Shown here piece after piece: positions 35,166 to 41,806 of a DNA stretch of 64,000 bases (the first letter of the stretch is position 1; each line of letters starts with the position of its first letter). The stretch lies in assembly GCA_963764675.1 (NCBI GenBank), contig CAVXTQ010000005.1, forward strand, positions 434,001 through 498,000. Reading direction: 5' to 3'. This stretch comes from Acidiferrum sp963764675. GTDB taxonomy: Bacteria > Acidobacteriota > Terriglobia > Acidiferrales > UBA7541. Under the pieces are notes generated by a model. That model was not told where the DNA came from, searched no databases, and was given only the letters and a program-made list of their open reading frames with translations. A program made the translations under genes and the position numbers.

Positions 35166-36227
35166 ATGCTTCGACTACTTGCGTTAACGCTCGCGATCCT
35201 TACTGCTTCCTTTCCCCACGCGGCGTTTGCCCAACGCCCGGCTTACACGCTGGGTACAGCGACTGCGGCTGCCGGCCAGAAAGCCACCGGCTACCTTGAG
35301 GTGCCCGCCGGAGTTGACGCCGCCACTAGCATCCCTGTGATCGTCGTCAACGGTGCCAAACCTGGTCCCGTGCTTGCGCTTGTCTCTGGCGCACATGGCA
35401 CCGAGTACACCTCCATCATCGCGCTCGAAAAGTTGATTCCTGCGCTCGACCCCGCGCAGATTTCCGGCACCGTGGTGCTGCTGCCGCTGGTGAATATCCC
35501 TTCCTTCCTGCAGAAGGTTCCGCACGTCAATCCCATCGACAACAAAAGCATGAACCGGTTCTATCCCGGCAAGATCGACGGCACGCAAACTGAGCGCGCA
35601 TCGTTTCTGATCACCAAGGAAGTCGTCGACCGCTGCGACTACTTGATCGACTACCACGGCGGCGACCTCGACGAAAGCCTCCGCCCGTACGCCTACTGGG
35701 CGCCGACAGGCAAGGCCGAGCAGGACCGGATCTCGCGTGAAATGGTGATGGCGTTCGGCCTCGACCACATCATCATCTGGCGCGAGCGCCCCAGCGATCC
35801 CGCCGCCACGCGCTATCTGGACAACACCGCTTCTGTCCACGGCAAGCCTTCGATCGTGGTGGAAGCGGGACATGCGGGTACTACAGAGGCCGACGACGTA
35901 GCGCTCCTGGTCAACGGCACCCTGAGCACCATGCGCGCTTTGAAGATGCTCCCGGGCGAGCCGCACCCGATCGAGAATCCCGTATGGATCGAGAAAATCG
36001 TGGATGTGACCAGCGACCTGGAAGGCATTTTCTATCCGCTAGTGAAACGCGGCACCTATGTCGAAGCGGGAATGAAGCTGGGCTACGTCACGGACTACTT
36101 CGGCAAAACCATTTTTGAAGCGCGAGCTCCGGTCTCCGGAATTGTCCTCCATGTGAACGCGGTTCCTTCGTTGAAAAAGGGAGACAACATCGCCAACCTG
36201 GGTGTGGTCGCCGCGAAAGCACCCTGA
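35166..36227 (+). CDS. Exported AspA/AstE-like succinylglutamate desuccinylase-type deacylase
   Basis: The 353-residue protein has a signal peptide (LRLLALTLAILTASFPHAAF). A M14-related zinc deacylase domain covers about residues 50-270. The ligand motif H-x-x-E is in SGAHGTEYTSIIALE, and the third zinc His is in DYHGGDLDESL. The C-terminal 75 residues form a lipoyl-like beta domain (VKRGTYVEAGMKLGYVTDYF; APVSGIVLHVNAVPSL). Members hydrolyse N-acyl amino acids or amides; export to the periplasm suggests peptide or cell-wall substrates. The ATG at 35166 has AGGAGG at 35156-35161; the long upstream frame overlaps the divergent phosphoesterase gene. Confidence 0.9.
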   Translation: MLRLLALTLAILTASFPHAAFAQRPAYTLGTATAAAGQKATGYLEVPAGVDAATSIPVIVVNGAKPGPVLALVSGAHGTEYTSIIALEKLIPALDPAQISGTVVLLPLVNIPSFLQKVPHVNPIDNKSMNRFYPGKIDGTQTERASFLITKEVVDRCDYLIDYHGGDLDESLRPYAYWAPTGKAEQDRISREMVMAFGLDHIIIWRERPSDPAATRYLDNTASVHGKPSIVVEAGHAGTTEADDVALLVNGTLSTMRALKMLPGEPHPIENPVWIEKIVDVTSDLEGIFYPLVKRGTYVEAGMKLGYVTDYFGKTIFEARAPVSGIVLHVNAVPSLKKGDNIANLGVVAAKAP

Positions 36228-36259
36228 CGCGGACGGTTCTGAAAAATCCCAATAAGGCC

Positions 36260-36288
36260 TTGACAGCAGATCCATTGTTTTGTACATT
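36260..36288 (+). promoter_or_regulatory. Promoter of the arsR-like gene, near-leaderless
   Basis: TTGACA (36260-36265), exactly 17 bases and TACATT (36283-36288) form a near-consensus sigma-70 promoter. The expected transcript start (about 36295) lies about five bases before the ATG at 36300, leaving no room for a ribosome binding site. Confidence 0.7.
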
Positions 36289-36299
36289 GCCGCTTGGTT

Positions 36300-36677
36300 A
36301 TGGAACTTACAGGTTATGCACAAACGACGCCGCACCGCCTCGACGCGACCTTCGCCGCGCTGGCCGATCCAACCCGCAGAGCGATTCTCGCTCGGCTTGC
36401 TTCGGGTGCGGCGTCGGTAACAGAGCTTGCTGAGCCGTTCGCAATGAGTCAGCCGGCGATCTCGAAGCACCTGAAAGTGCTGGAGCGCGCCGGCCTGATT
36501 TCGCGCGGCCGCGATGCGCAGCGGCGGCCTCGCCGGCTTGAGGCCAAGCCACTCGCAGAGGCCACGGAATGGCTAGAACGTTACCGGGAGTTTTGGGAGG
36601 GCACCTTCCAGCGCCTCGACGCCCTGCTCGATGAACTGAAGACCAAGGAGAAAAAACGTGGACGCACGAAGCGATAG
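36300..36677 (+). CDS. ArsR-type winged-helix regulator
   Basis: This 125-residue repressor has the ArsR/SmtB HTH: LDATFAALADPTRRAILARL, TELAEPFAMSQPAISKHLKV, LERAGLISRGRDAQRRP. The metal-site Cys residues of classical ArsR/SmtB sensors are absent. This agrees with the subgroup that pairs with SRPBCC (AHSA1) genes and has no known metal effector. The ATG at 36300 lies five bases after the predicted transcription start; an in-frame TTG at 36294 is less likely. It is followed by the SRPBCC gene at 36691, a membrane protein and a VOC protein, all in one direction. Confidence 0.92.
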   Translation: MELTGYAQTTPHRLDATFAALADPTRRAILARLASGAASVTELAEPFAMSQPAISKHLKVLERAGLISRGRDAQRRPRRLEAKPLAEATEWLERYREFWEGTFQRLDALLDELKTKEKKRGRTKR

Positions 36678-36690
36678 GGAACATCCACCG

Positions 36691-37186
36691 ATGAAGAACA
36701 CCGGAACGCTGAAAGTTACGACGCCTAGCGACAGGGAAATTGTGATGACGCGCGTCTTCAATGCTCCGCGGCGTCTCGTCTTCGACGCGTTGACCAAGCC
36801 CGAATTGCTGAAGCGGTGGCTGTTCGGTCCGCCCGGCTGGTCGTTGGTGGAGTGCGAGATGCCATCGCGAGTGGGCGATTGCGTATCGATACTTGTGGCG
36901 TGGCCCCGACGGCAAGGAAATGGGGCTCCGCGGCGTTTGCCGCGAGTTCGTGCCACCGGGACGGATTGTCGTGACCGAAAGATTCGATGAGTCCTGGTAT
37001 CCCGGCGAAGCTCTCGTAACCAACGCCCTGGTCGAACATGGCGGCAAGACGACACTTACGCTGACCGTGCGCTATGAGTCGAAGGAAGCACGCGACGGCG
37101 TCCTGAAGACTCCAATGGAGCATGGCCTGGCCATGGGCTACGACCGGCTGGCGGAGATTTTGGCGTCGATGGAACGGGCGTCATGA
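36691..37186 (+). pseudogene. SRPBCC/AHSA1 domain gene, split by one apparent frameshift
   Basis: The gene reads as a START/AHSA1-type protein in two frames. Frame one covers MKNTGTLKVTTPSDREIVMT to MPSRVGD. The second covers AYRYLWRGPDGKEMGLRG to ILASMERAS. Deleting one T at 36879-36880 restores one continuous protein of about 164 residues, with VGD followed by AYRYLWRGPDGK. AHSA1-like proteins bind hydrophobic ligands or act with Hsp90-like partners; this ArsR-linked group is common and poorly defined. The stop overlaps the next start as ATGA (37183-37186). The frameshift may be a sequencing error, because the downstream half is otherwise intact. Confidence 0.85.
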
Positions 37187-37605
37187 GCGAAGCACAGCCA
37201 GATCGCAACATGGTGCGCAGCGTCGTTGCGGTGGTCGCCGGTGCGTTGACGGGCGTCGTCCTCTCTCTTGGTACCGACGTTGTGCTCCACAAGGCTGGCG
37301 TGTTCCCGCCTTGGGGCCAACCCGCAGGCGACGGGCCGCTTCTGCTGGCAACCGCTTACCGCGCGGTGTTCGGCGTCCTCGGCAGCTACATCACGGCACG
37401 GCTTGCGCCGAATCGGCCCATGAGGCACGCCCTCATACTGGGCGCCTTCGGCACCCTCGCAGGCATTGCAGGCGCGGTGGCCACATGGAACAAAGGACCA
37501 GAATTCGGAGCCCACTGGTATCCGGTAGCGCTGGTGGTGCTGGGGATGCCGCAATCCTGGCTGGGTGGAAAATTGCGCGAACTACAGCTGGGCGGCGGCG
37601 TCTAA
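37183..37605 (+). CDS. Small integral membrane protein, unknown
   Basis: The 140-residue protein has four hydrophobic segments, including SVVAVVAGALTGVVLSLGTD, AVFGVLGSYITARL, ALILGAFGTLAGIAGAVATW and YPVALVVLGMPQSWLGGKL. I do not recognise a named family. It overlaps the SRPBCC gene by four bases, so it is translated with it, and a VOC protein follows 35 bases later. This conserved-looking ArsR-SRPBCC-membrane-VOC order suggests a small stress or ligand-handling operon, which is inference. Confidence 0.8.
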   Translation: MSEAQPDRNMVRSVVAVVAGALTGVVLSLGTDVVLHKAGVFPPWGQPAGDGPLLLATAYRAVFGVLGSYITARLAPNRPMRHALILGAFGTLAGIAGAVATWNKGPEFGAHWYPVALVVLGMPQSWLGGKLRELQLGGGV

Positions 37606-37640
37606 AGGAAGTCGCACAGGCAAACAAGAGGAGAAAGCAC

Positions 37641-38096
37641 ATGCAAAAGATCACACCGTTCTTATGGTTCAACGGCAATGCCGAAGAAGCGATGAACTTC
37701 TATGTTTCGATTTTCAAGAACTCCAAAATCTTGAGCATTTCTCGTCCGGGAGAGGGGCCGGTGACGGGAGGAACCTTTCAGCTCGAGGGGCAGGAATTTC
37801 ATGCTCTAAACGGCGGCCCGCAATTCACGTTCTCGCCAGCCATATCGTTTTTCGTAAACTGTGAAACTCAAGGAGAAGTCGACGACCTGTGGGAGAAGCT
37901 CTCTGCGGGCGGATCGAAAGAAAGGTGCGGCTGGCTGAAGGACAAATATGGTGTGTCCTGGCAGATCATTCCGTCGGTGCTGGGCAAACTGATCAGTGAC
38001 CACAAGTCCGGAAATGCGAAGAAAGCCTTTGAAGCGATGCTGCAGATGACCAAGATTGATATCGAGAAACTAAAGCAAGCGTACAACCAAGCCTAG
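37641..38096 (+). CDS. VOC-family PhnB-like protein
   Basis: The 151-residue protein has the PhnB/3-demethylubiquinone-methyltransferase-like vicinal oxygen chelate fold. Its hallmarks are ITPFLWFNGNAEEAMNFYVS, LEGQEFHALNGGPQFTFSPA, ISFFVNCETQGEVDDLWEKL and DKYGVSWQIIPSVLGKLI. The ATG at 37641 has AGGAGA six bases upstream. The open frame extends far to the left in the same phase, but that part is out-of-frame SRPBCC and membrane-protein sequence and is not used. The family is widespread, and the substrate is rarely known. Confidence 0.9.
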   Translation: MQKITPFLWFNGNAEEAMNFYVSIFKNSKILSISRPGEGPVTGGTFQLEGQEFHALNGGPQFTFSPAISFFVNCETQGEVDDLWEKLSAGGSKERCGWLKDKYGVSWQIIPSVLGKLISDHKSGNAKKAFEAMLQMTKIDIEKLKQAYNQA

Positions 38097-38113
38097 TTCT
38101 CGAGGGCTCCCCG

Positions 38114-38500
38114 TCAGCTTCCGGTCAAAGCTTTGTACTGCGCTTGCGTCAAAGGGACGACCGAAAGACGTCCTTGGCGAACGAGCGGCGAGTCGCCGAA
38201 CAGCTTATTGGTTTTGATTTGCGCCAGCGAAACGGGTTTCGCGATCGCCTTACCGGCTTTGATCTCGACCGCTGGATTCTTAGGGTCGGAAGCATCCACG
38301 GACACGACGGCGGCGGTGCCCACTGCGCTCTTTTCGTCTCCGGTGTGGTAGATCACCAGCCGCGTTCCAGCCTGCATGGCGCCAAGGTTTCGCAGCGCCA
38401 CGGGATTGTGCACGCCATCCCAGACCGTAACTCCATCGCGCTGCAGATCGGCGAAAGAATAGGTGCTCGGTTCGGTTTTCAGCAGGTAATCGGAAGCCAT
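38114..38500 (-). CDS. EVE domain protein
   Basis: The 128-residue protein is an EVE/PUA-like domain (related to thymocyte nuclear protein 1), with MASDYLLKTEPSTYSFADL, VWDGVHNPVALRNLGAMQAG, VIYHTGDEKSAVGTAAVV and DPKNPAVEIKAGK. EVE domains are thought to bind modified bases in DNA or RNA; here no restriction or modification gene lies nearby. I use the ATG at 38500 with GGAGG five bases upstream. It is convergent with the VOC gene (17-base gap). Confidence 0.92.
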   Translation of the reverse strand: MASDYLLKTEPSTYSFADLQRDGVTVWDGVHNPVALRNLGAMQAGTRLVIYHTGDEKSAVGTAAVVSVDASDPKNPAVEIKAGKAIAKPVSLAQIKTNKLFGDSPLVRQGRLSVVPLTQAQYKALTGS

Positions 38501-38618
38501 TCCATCCTCCATCGCTGTCGGTCAATAGCCTCGGTATTGTACCCGTCCATCAAAGAAAAATCGTTTGTTCCCTTACGAGACCAACCTCTTGCCCGCGAAC
38601 CGTGCCGCTTCGTTCTGG

Positions 38619-39311
38619 TCAGACATCGGAACCGGTTAGCGTGAGTTTCGCGGCCCAAGCGGCCGTGGTCTCTGCTAACTCCCGCAGGACATCTGCGTCC
38701 GTCCTGCCGGAACTCTTCAGCACATGGAACGAGTGATCGGCAGTGTCGATGACGTGCAGGGTCGCTCGCGCGCCGAGCTTCGCCGTGATCGGACGTAAGA
38801 GGTTGAGGTCCGCAAGCGGATCGCGCGTGCCTTGTAAAAAGAGCATCGGGATTTCGACTTTCGGCAAGTGGTCGGCGCGCTTCGTTCCTGGGCGCTTCGG
38901 CGGGTGCAAGGGGAAGCCGAAGAACACAAGTCCTCGAACGTCATTCAGCAGCCCCTGTGCCGCGGCTTGCGAACTCATTCTTCCTCCCATGGATTTCCCG
39001 CCAGCCAAGACCGGAAGATTTGGCGCTGCGCGCATCGCAGCCCGCACCGCAGCCGCCACGGTCGCCGTCAGCACAGCCGGTGAGTCGGGCACTCGGCGCC
39101 GTTGCTCCATGTAAGGAAACTGGTAGCGGAAAGTCCCAACGCCTGCCCCGGCCAGCTCGTCGGCGAGCGCTGCCAGGAACGGATGACTCATTCCCGCCCC
39201 CGCACCGTGCGCCAACACAAGCAGCCAGCGCGCCTTCGCCGGCCTCTGAAAGATCGCCGACACCTCGCCCGCTCCTTCCACCGCAAAGCGAACATCTTCA
39301 ATCGCTGACAT
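38619..39311 (-). CDS. Alpha/beta hydrolase, KANL3/Tex30-like
   Basis: The 230-residue cytoplasmic hydrolase has LLVLAHGAGAGMSHPFLAA (oxyanion-hole strand), GGKSMGGRMSSQAAAQG with the nucleophile Ser in G-K-S-M-G, LFLQGTRDPLADL with the acid Asp, and VIDTADHSFHVLKSSGRTD with the catalytic His. All three triad residues are present. The substrate is unknown; the family is often annotated as dienelactone-hydrolase-like. It is transcribed away from the toxin-antitoxin pair, and 214 bases separate the two starts. Confidence 0.9.
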   Translation of the reverse strand: MSAIEDVRFAVEGAGEVSAIFQRPAKARWLLVLAHGAGAGMSHPFLAALADELAGAGVGTFRYQFPYMEQRRRVPDSPAVLTATVAAAVRAAMRAAPNLPVLAGGKSMGGRMSSQAAAQGLLNDVRGLVFFGFPLHPPKRPGTKRADHLPKVEIPMLFLQGTRDPLADLNLLRPITAKLGARATLHVIDTADHSFHVLKSSGRTDADVLRELAETTAAWAAKLTLTGSDV

Positions 39312-39459
39312 TTCGCACGATTCTATCAGAAGGGGAGTTCCACCTGGCGCGCCCTCAAAGGGACCGGCTAGTCTTTGTCTCCGGCGCAGACCAGCGATGG
39401 AGAGCTGGTGGTCTTAATCTTATAGTGTAAACAGTTGTATTTGAACTACTTAGATCATG

Positions 39460-39503
39460 ATTGACCATAGTCATTGACCATGGTCAATCTGATGACGCAT
39501 ACT
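39460..39503 (+). promoter_or_regulatory. Toxin-antitoxin operator and promoter
   Basis: A perfect 16-base palindrome, ATTGACCATGGTCAAT (39473-39488), directly follows a near-copy, ATTGACCATAGTCAT (39460-39474). The TTGACC of the palindrome (39474-39479) doubles as a -35, with CATACT (39498-39503) as -10 after 18 bases. This is the layout expected for antitoxin autorepression, 40 bases before the antitoxin ATG. Confidence 0.7.
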
Positions 39504-39525
39504 CTTTCCCGGAGCTTCAATCACC

Positions 39526-39789
39526 ATGGAAGAGATTGCCATCTCCAAGTTCAAGGCCACCTGCCTCGCCGTTCTCGAACGCGTGCGCCGAACCAAGCAG
39601 CCGGTCCGCGTGACCCGCTTCGGCAAGCCAATCGCCGAGATTTTGCCCCCCGCTGATGCGGAAAAACCAAAACGCCGCCTCGGCACGCTCGGCGGTGGCC
39701 GGATCATCGGCGACATTGTGGGTCCAATCGGCGACGAATCTGACTGGGAAGCTGCTGGTCCGCCGGGCAAGAACGAAATGGACAAATGA
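39526..39789 (+). CDS. Phd/YefM-family antitoxin
   Basis: The 87-residue antitoxin has a Phd/YefM N-terminus that binds DNA (ISKFKATCLAVLERVRRTKQ, VRVTRFGKPIAEILPP). A C-terminal tail follows that should neutralise the toxin (RIIGDIVGPIGDESDWEAAG). The stop overlaps the toxin start as ATGA (39786-39789). Two tandem palindromic sites upstream fit autorepression with the toxin as co-repressor. Confidence 0.92.
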   Translation: MEEIAISKFKATCLAVLERVRRTKQPVRVTRFGKPIAEILPPADAEKPKRRLGTLGGGRIIGDIVGPIGDESDWEAAGPPGKNEMDK

Positions 39790-40181
39790 ATCTTCTTCTG
39801 GACACGCACATCTGGATCTGGAATCACCTGGAGCCGTGGAGAGTCGCGTCAAATGTAAATCAAGCCCTAGGCGACCCAGAGAACGAGTTGTGGCTTTCTC
39901 CAGTCAGCATCTGGGAGCTAGTGACGCTGCTGGAAAAGAAGCGGATCGTGCTGGACGAGGATATGCACGTCTGGGTGGAAAAATCGAAAAGGGAGCTGTT
40001 GCTGCGGGAAGCTCCCTTTTCTTGGGAAGTAGCGCAGGAAATGCGGTTCACGCTGCTCGGGCATCGCGATCCGGCGGATCGATTCCTGGTGGCCACCGCA
40101 AAAGCACAGCACCTGACCCTGGTTACGGCCGACGAGCGCCTGATGCGCGTTGACGGACTTCGCGTGCTGCCGAATCGCTGA
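39786..40181 (+). CDS. PIN-domain toxin (VapC-type ribonuclease)
   Basis: The 131-residue PIN-domain endoribonuclease has the four acidic positions: LLLDTHIWIWN (Asp near residue 6), SVSIWELVTLLEKK (Glu), DPADRFLVATAKA (Asp) and LVTADERLMRVDG (Asp). These coordinate Mg for RNA cleavage. VapC toxins usually cut tRNA or rRNA; the target here is unknown. It is translationally coupled to the Phd-type antitoxin, a common Phd-PIN combination. Confidence 0.93.
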   Translation: MNLLLDTHIWIWNHLEPWRVASNVNQALGDPENELWLSPVSIWELVTLLEKKRIVLDEDMHVWVEKSKRELLLREAPFSWEVAQEMRFTLLGHRDPADRFLVATAKAQHLTLVTADERLMRVDGLRVLPNR

Positions 40182-40186
40182 AAGCG

Positions 40187-40735
40187 TTACTTCGTCGCGG
40201 AGGCGCCCTGCAACTCCGTCAGAGTGGCGAGTACTTCTTCGCTGTGCTTGTCGGGTTTGACGTCGAGCCACACCTTGGCAACCTTGCCTTGCGGATCGAT
40301 CAGGAAGGTGTGCCGCGACGACAGCTTCACGACCGGGATCGCCGAGTCGTATTGCGTGGACACTTCCTGCTTGGTATCCGCTAGCAGTTTGAAGCTCAGC
40401 CCTTCTTTCGTGCAGAACTTCTGGTGAGAGTCTTCGTCCTGCGCGCTCACACCGACGATCACTGCGTTCTTCTGCTCGTACTGCGCCAGGTCGCGTTGAA
40501 AATTATGTGCCTCGACCGTGCAGCCGCTGGTGAAATCCTTCGGGTAGAAATACAGCACCACCCATTTGCCCTTGAAATCATGCAGGCTGACCGGTTTATT
40601 CTCCTGCGAATTGAGCGTAAAGTCCGGCGCAGCAGCGCCCACCGCGGGTGCTTTGTCCCCGGCCCTCACGGAGCTGATGCCAACCGCTATCGCAACCACC
40701 GCAACCACCACTGCCGCGATCCACACAAATTTCAT
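40187..40735 (-). CDS. Membrane-anchored peroxiredoxin, PrxQ/BCP-like without the usual resolving Cys
   Basis: The 182-residue thiol peroxidase has an N-terminal membrane helix (VWIAAVVVAVVAIAVGISSV), so it faces the periplasm. The AhpC/TSA fold follows with VGAAAPDFTLNSQENKPV, WVVLYFYPKDFTSGCTVEAH, and HTFLIDPQGKVAKVW. The peroxidatic Cys is in SGCTVEA. Five residues later, where PrxQ proteins carry the resolving Cys, there is His (VEAHNF). One other Cys exists in KFCTKEGLSF. The enzyme may be 1-Cys or use that Cys. The ATG at 40735 has GAGGT upstream; the longer frame to 40783 is less likely. Confidence 0.9.
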   Translation of the reverse strand: MKFVWIAAVVVAVVAIAVGISSVRAGDKAPAVGAAAPDFTLNSQENKPVSLHDFKGKWVVLYFYPKDFTSGCTVEAHNFQRDLAQYEQKNAVIVGVSAQDEDSHQKFCTKEGLSFKLLADTKQEVSTQYDSAIPVVKLSSRHTFLIDPQGKVAKVWLDVKPDKHSEEVLATLTELQGASATK

Positions 40736-40871
40736 CTTCCACCTCATTTTTTGTTTCGCTCTTTCAGGTGTGCTAACGCGCACGTTCCGTAGCGTCCTGT
40801 ATGGTACTGGGATGTACGGGCAAAGGCGAGGGTTTCACGGCTTGCGCGGTAAACGCCCACCGACTCGGGCA

Positions 40872-41456
40872 CTATTCGGGTTGCGTGAAGCGGCCAAACC
40901 CGATCCGGAGCTGGAGCGTGTTGATGCCGGGATTCGGCGACGCCAAGCCCGCGTTGGAGATATGCATGAACCGTATCTCGGCGCTCCAGTTGTACTTGCT
41001 TTGGAGGAAATGCACGCCGAATGCGCCGCTGGTGGTGAAATTCACGCGCGATGTTCCGGTAGGAACCTGATCGTGGCTGAATAGGGTGCCGCCGCCGAGT
41101 TCGAAGTAGGGCGAGATGTTGTGATGCTCCACGAAGTTCCACTTCAGCGCGAACGGGTTGAGGCCGAACCCATACGTGGTGTTCCTCGGTTGCACCACCA
41201 GAAAAACCGGCACCACATCGACCGCGTATTCGAATCTCCCGCGGAGCGGCCCGGGGCCGGCTGGATCGGTCAAAACCCATCCGTAGCGCGCGCCGACATT
41301 CCACACTCCGGTGTCAGAGGTGCTGCCGTTGAGGCCGTGACCTCCTCCGGTCCATATCTGCAGTTCGTGCCCACCCGCCTCGGGTCCGGATTGCGCGCGC
41401 GCCACCGGCGCCAGCAGAATCACACCGAACAGTACGACCGACAGAACTCTTGTCAC
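40872..41456 (-). CDS. PagL-like outer-membrane lipid A 3-O-deacylase
   Basis: The 194-residue protein starts at a GTG at 41456 with GAGGAG seven bases upstream, which reveals a signal peptide (VTRVLSVVLFGVILLAPVAR). The rest alternates like an eight-strand beta-barrel. The C-terminal pattern EIRFMHISNAGLASPNPGIN carries the His-Ser active-site pair of PagL/acyloxyacyl hydrolase proteins and ends with the barrel strand LQLRIGFGRF. PagL removes the 3-O-linked acyl chain of lipid A in the outer membrane. The longer frame to 41651 lacks a ribosome site. Confidence 0.85.
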   Translation of the reverse strand: MTRVLSVVLFGVILLAPVARAQSGPEAGGHELQIWTGGGHGLNGSTSDTGVWNVGARYGWVLTDPAGPGPLRGRFEYAVDVVPVFLVVQPRNTTYGFGLNPFALKWNFVEHHNISPYFELGGGTLFSHDQVPTGTSRVNFTTSGAFGVHFLQSKYNWSAEIRFMHISNAGLASPNPGINTLQLRIGFGRFTQPE

Positions 41457-41806
41457 CGTGCATCTCCTCAATTGCGCAAAGCCGAGCCGTAAGGCGTTTT
41501 TGCGAACCCATACGATACAGCAAGTCGACGTTCTGTTGCGCTCGGAAAGCGAGTTCGAGCTGGTCGAGACCTGCTCGACCAGTTGCCCGACGAACCGATT
41601 TGAGTCGCGGCAACTGCGATTCTTCTGTTGACATTGCTCTATATTAAACATAGTTTATATTCTGTGTTTATTATGCTTAACTTCGATGGCCGGACTCGTG
41701 GACCGAAGGCGCTCATTCATCAAATTGTAATCGCGAGCGCTCTATTCTGCTGTAACTGCTCCCCGGGCCGGAAGAGTTGGTCAGCCCAGGAAATCTAAAG
41801 ACGGGA
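41457..41806. other. Intergenic region, 350 bases
   Basis: The region between the PagL-like gene and the divergent porin gene is GC-rich except for a distinctly AT-rich island at about 41628-41680 holding a promoter and palindrome. I see no coding gene. The long left-going frame across it is an extension of the PagL-like gene. Confidence 0.5.
41628..41658 (+). promoter_or_regulatory. Candidate porin promoter with palindrome
   Basis: TTGACA (41628-41633) is followed 17 bases later by a weak -10, TAGTTT. Across this lies ATTAA-ACATAG-TTTAT (41643-41658), containing the perfect palindrome TAAACATAGTTTA (41645-41657). The motif resembles those at 58230 and 59054. It is 150 bases ahead of the porin ATG. 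Confidence 0.5.

Noticed and set aside
37122..37640. Long N-terminal extension of the VOC gene
   Set aside because: The extension is out-of-frame sequence of the SRPBCC and membrane-protein genes. The ATG at 37641 has its own AGGAGA.
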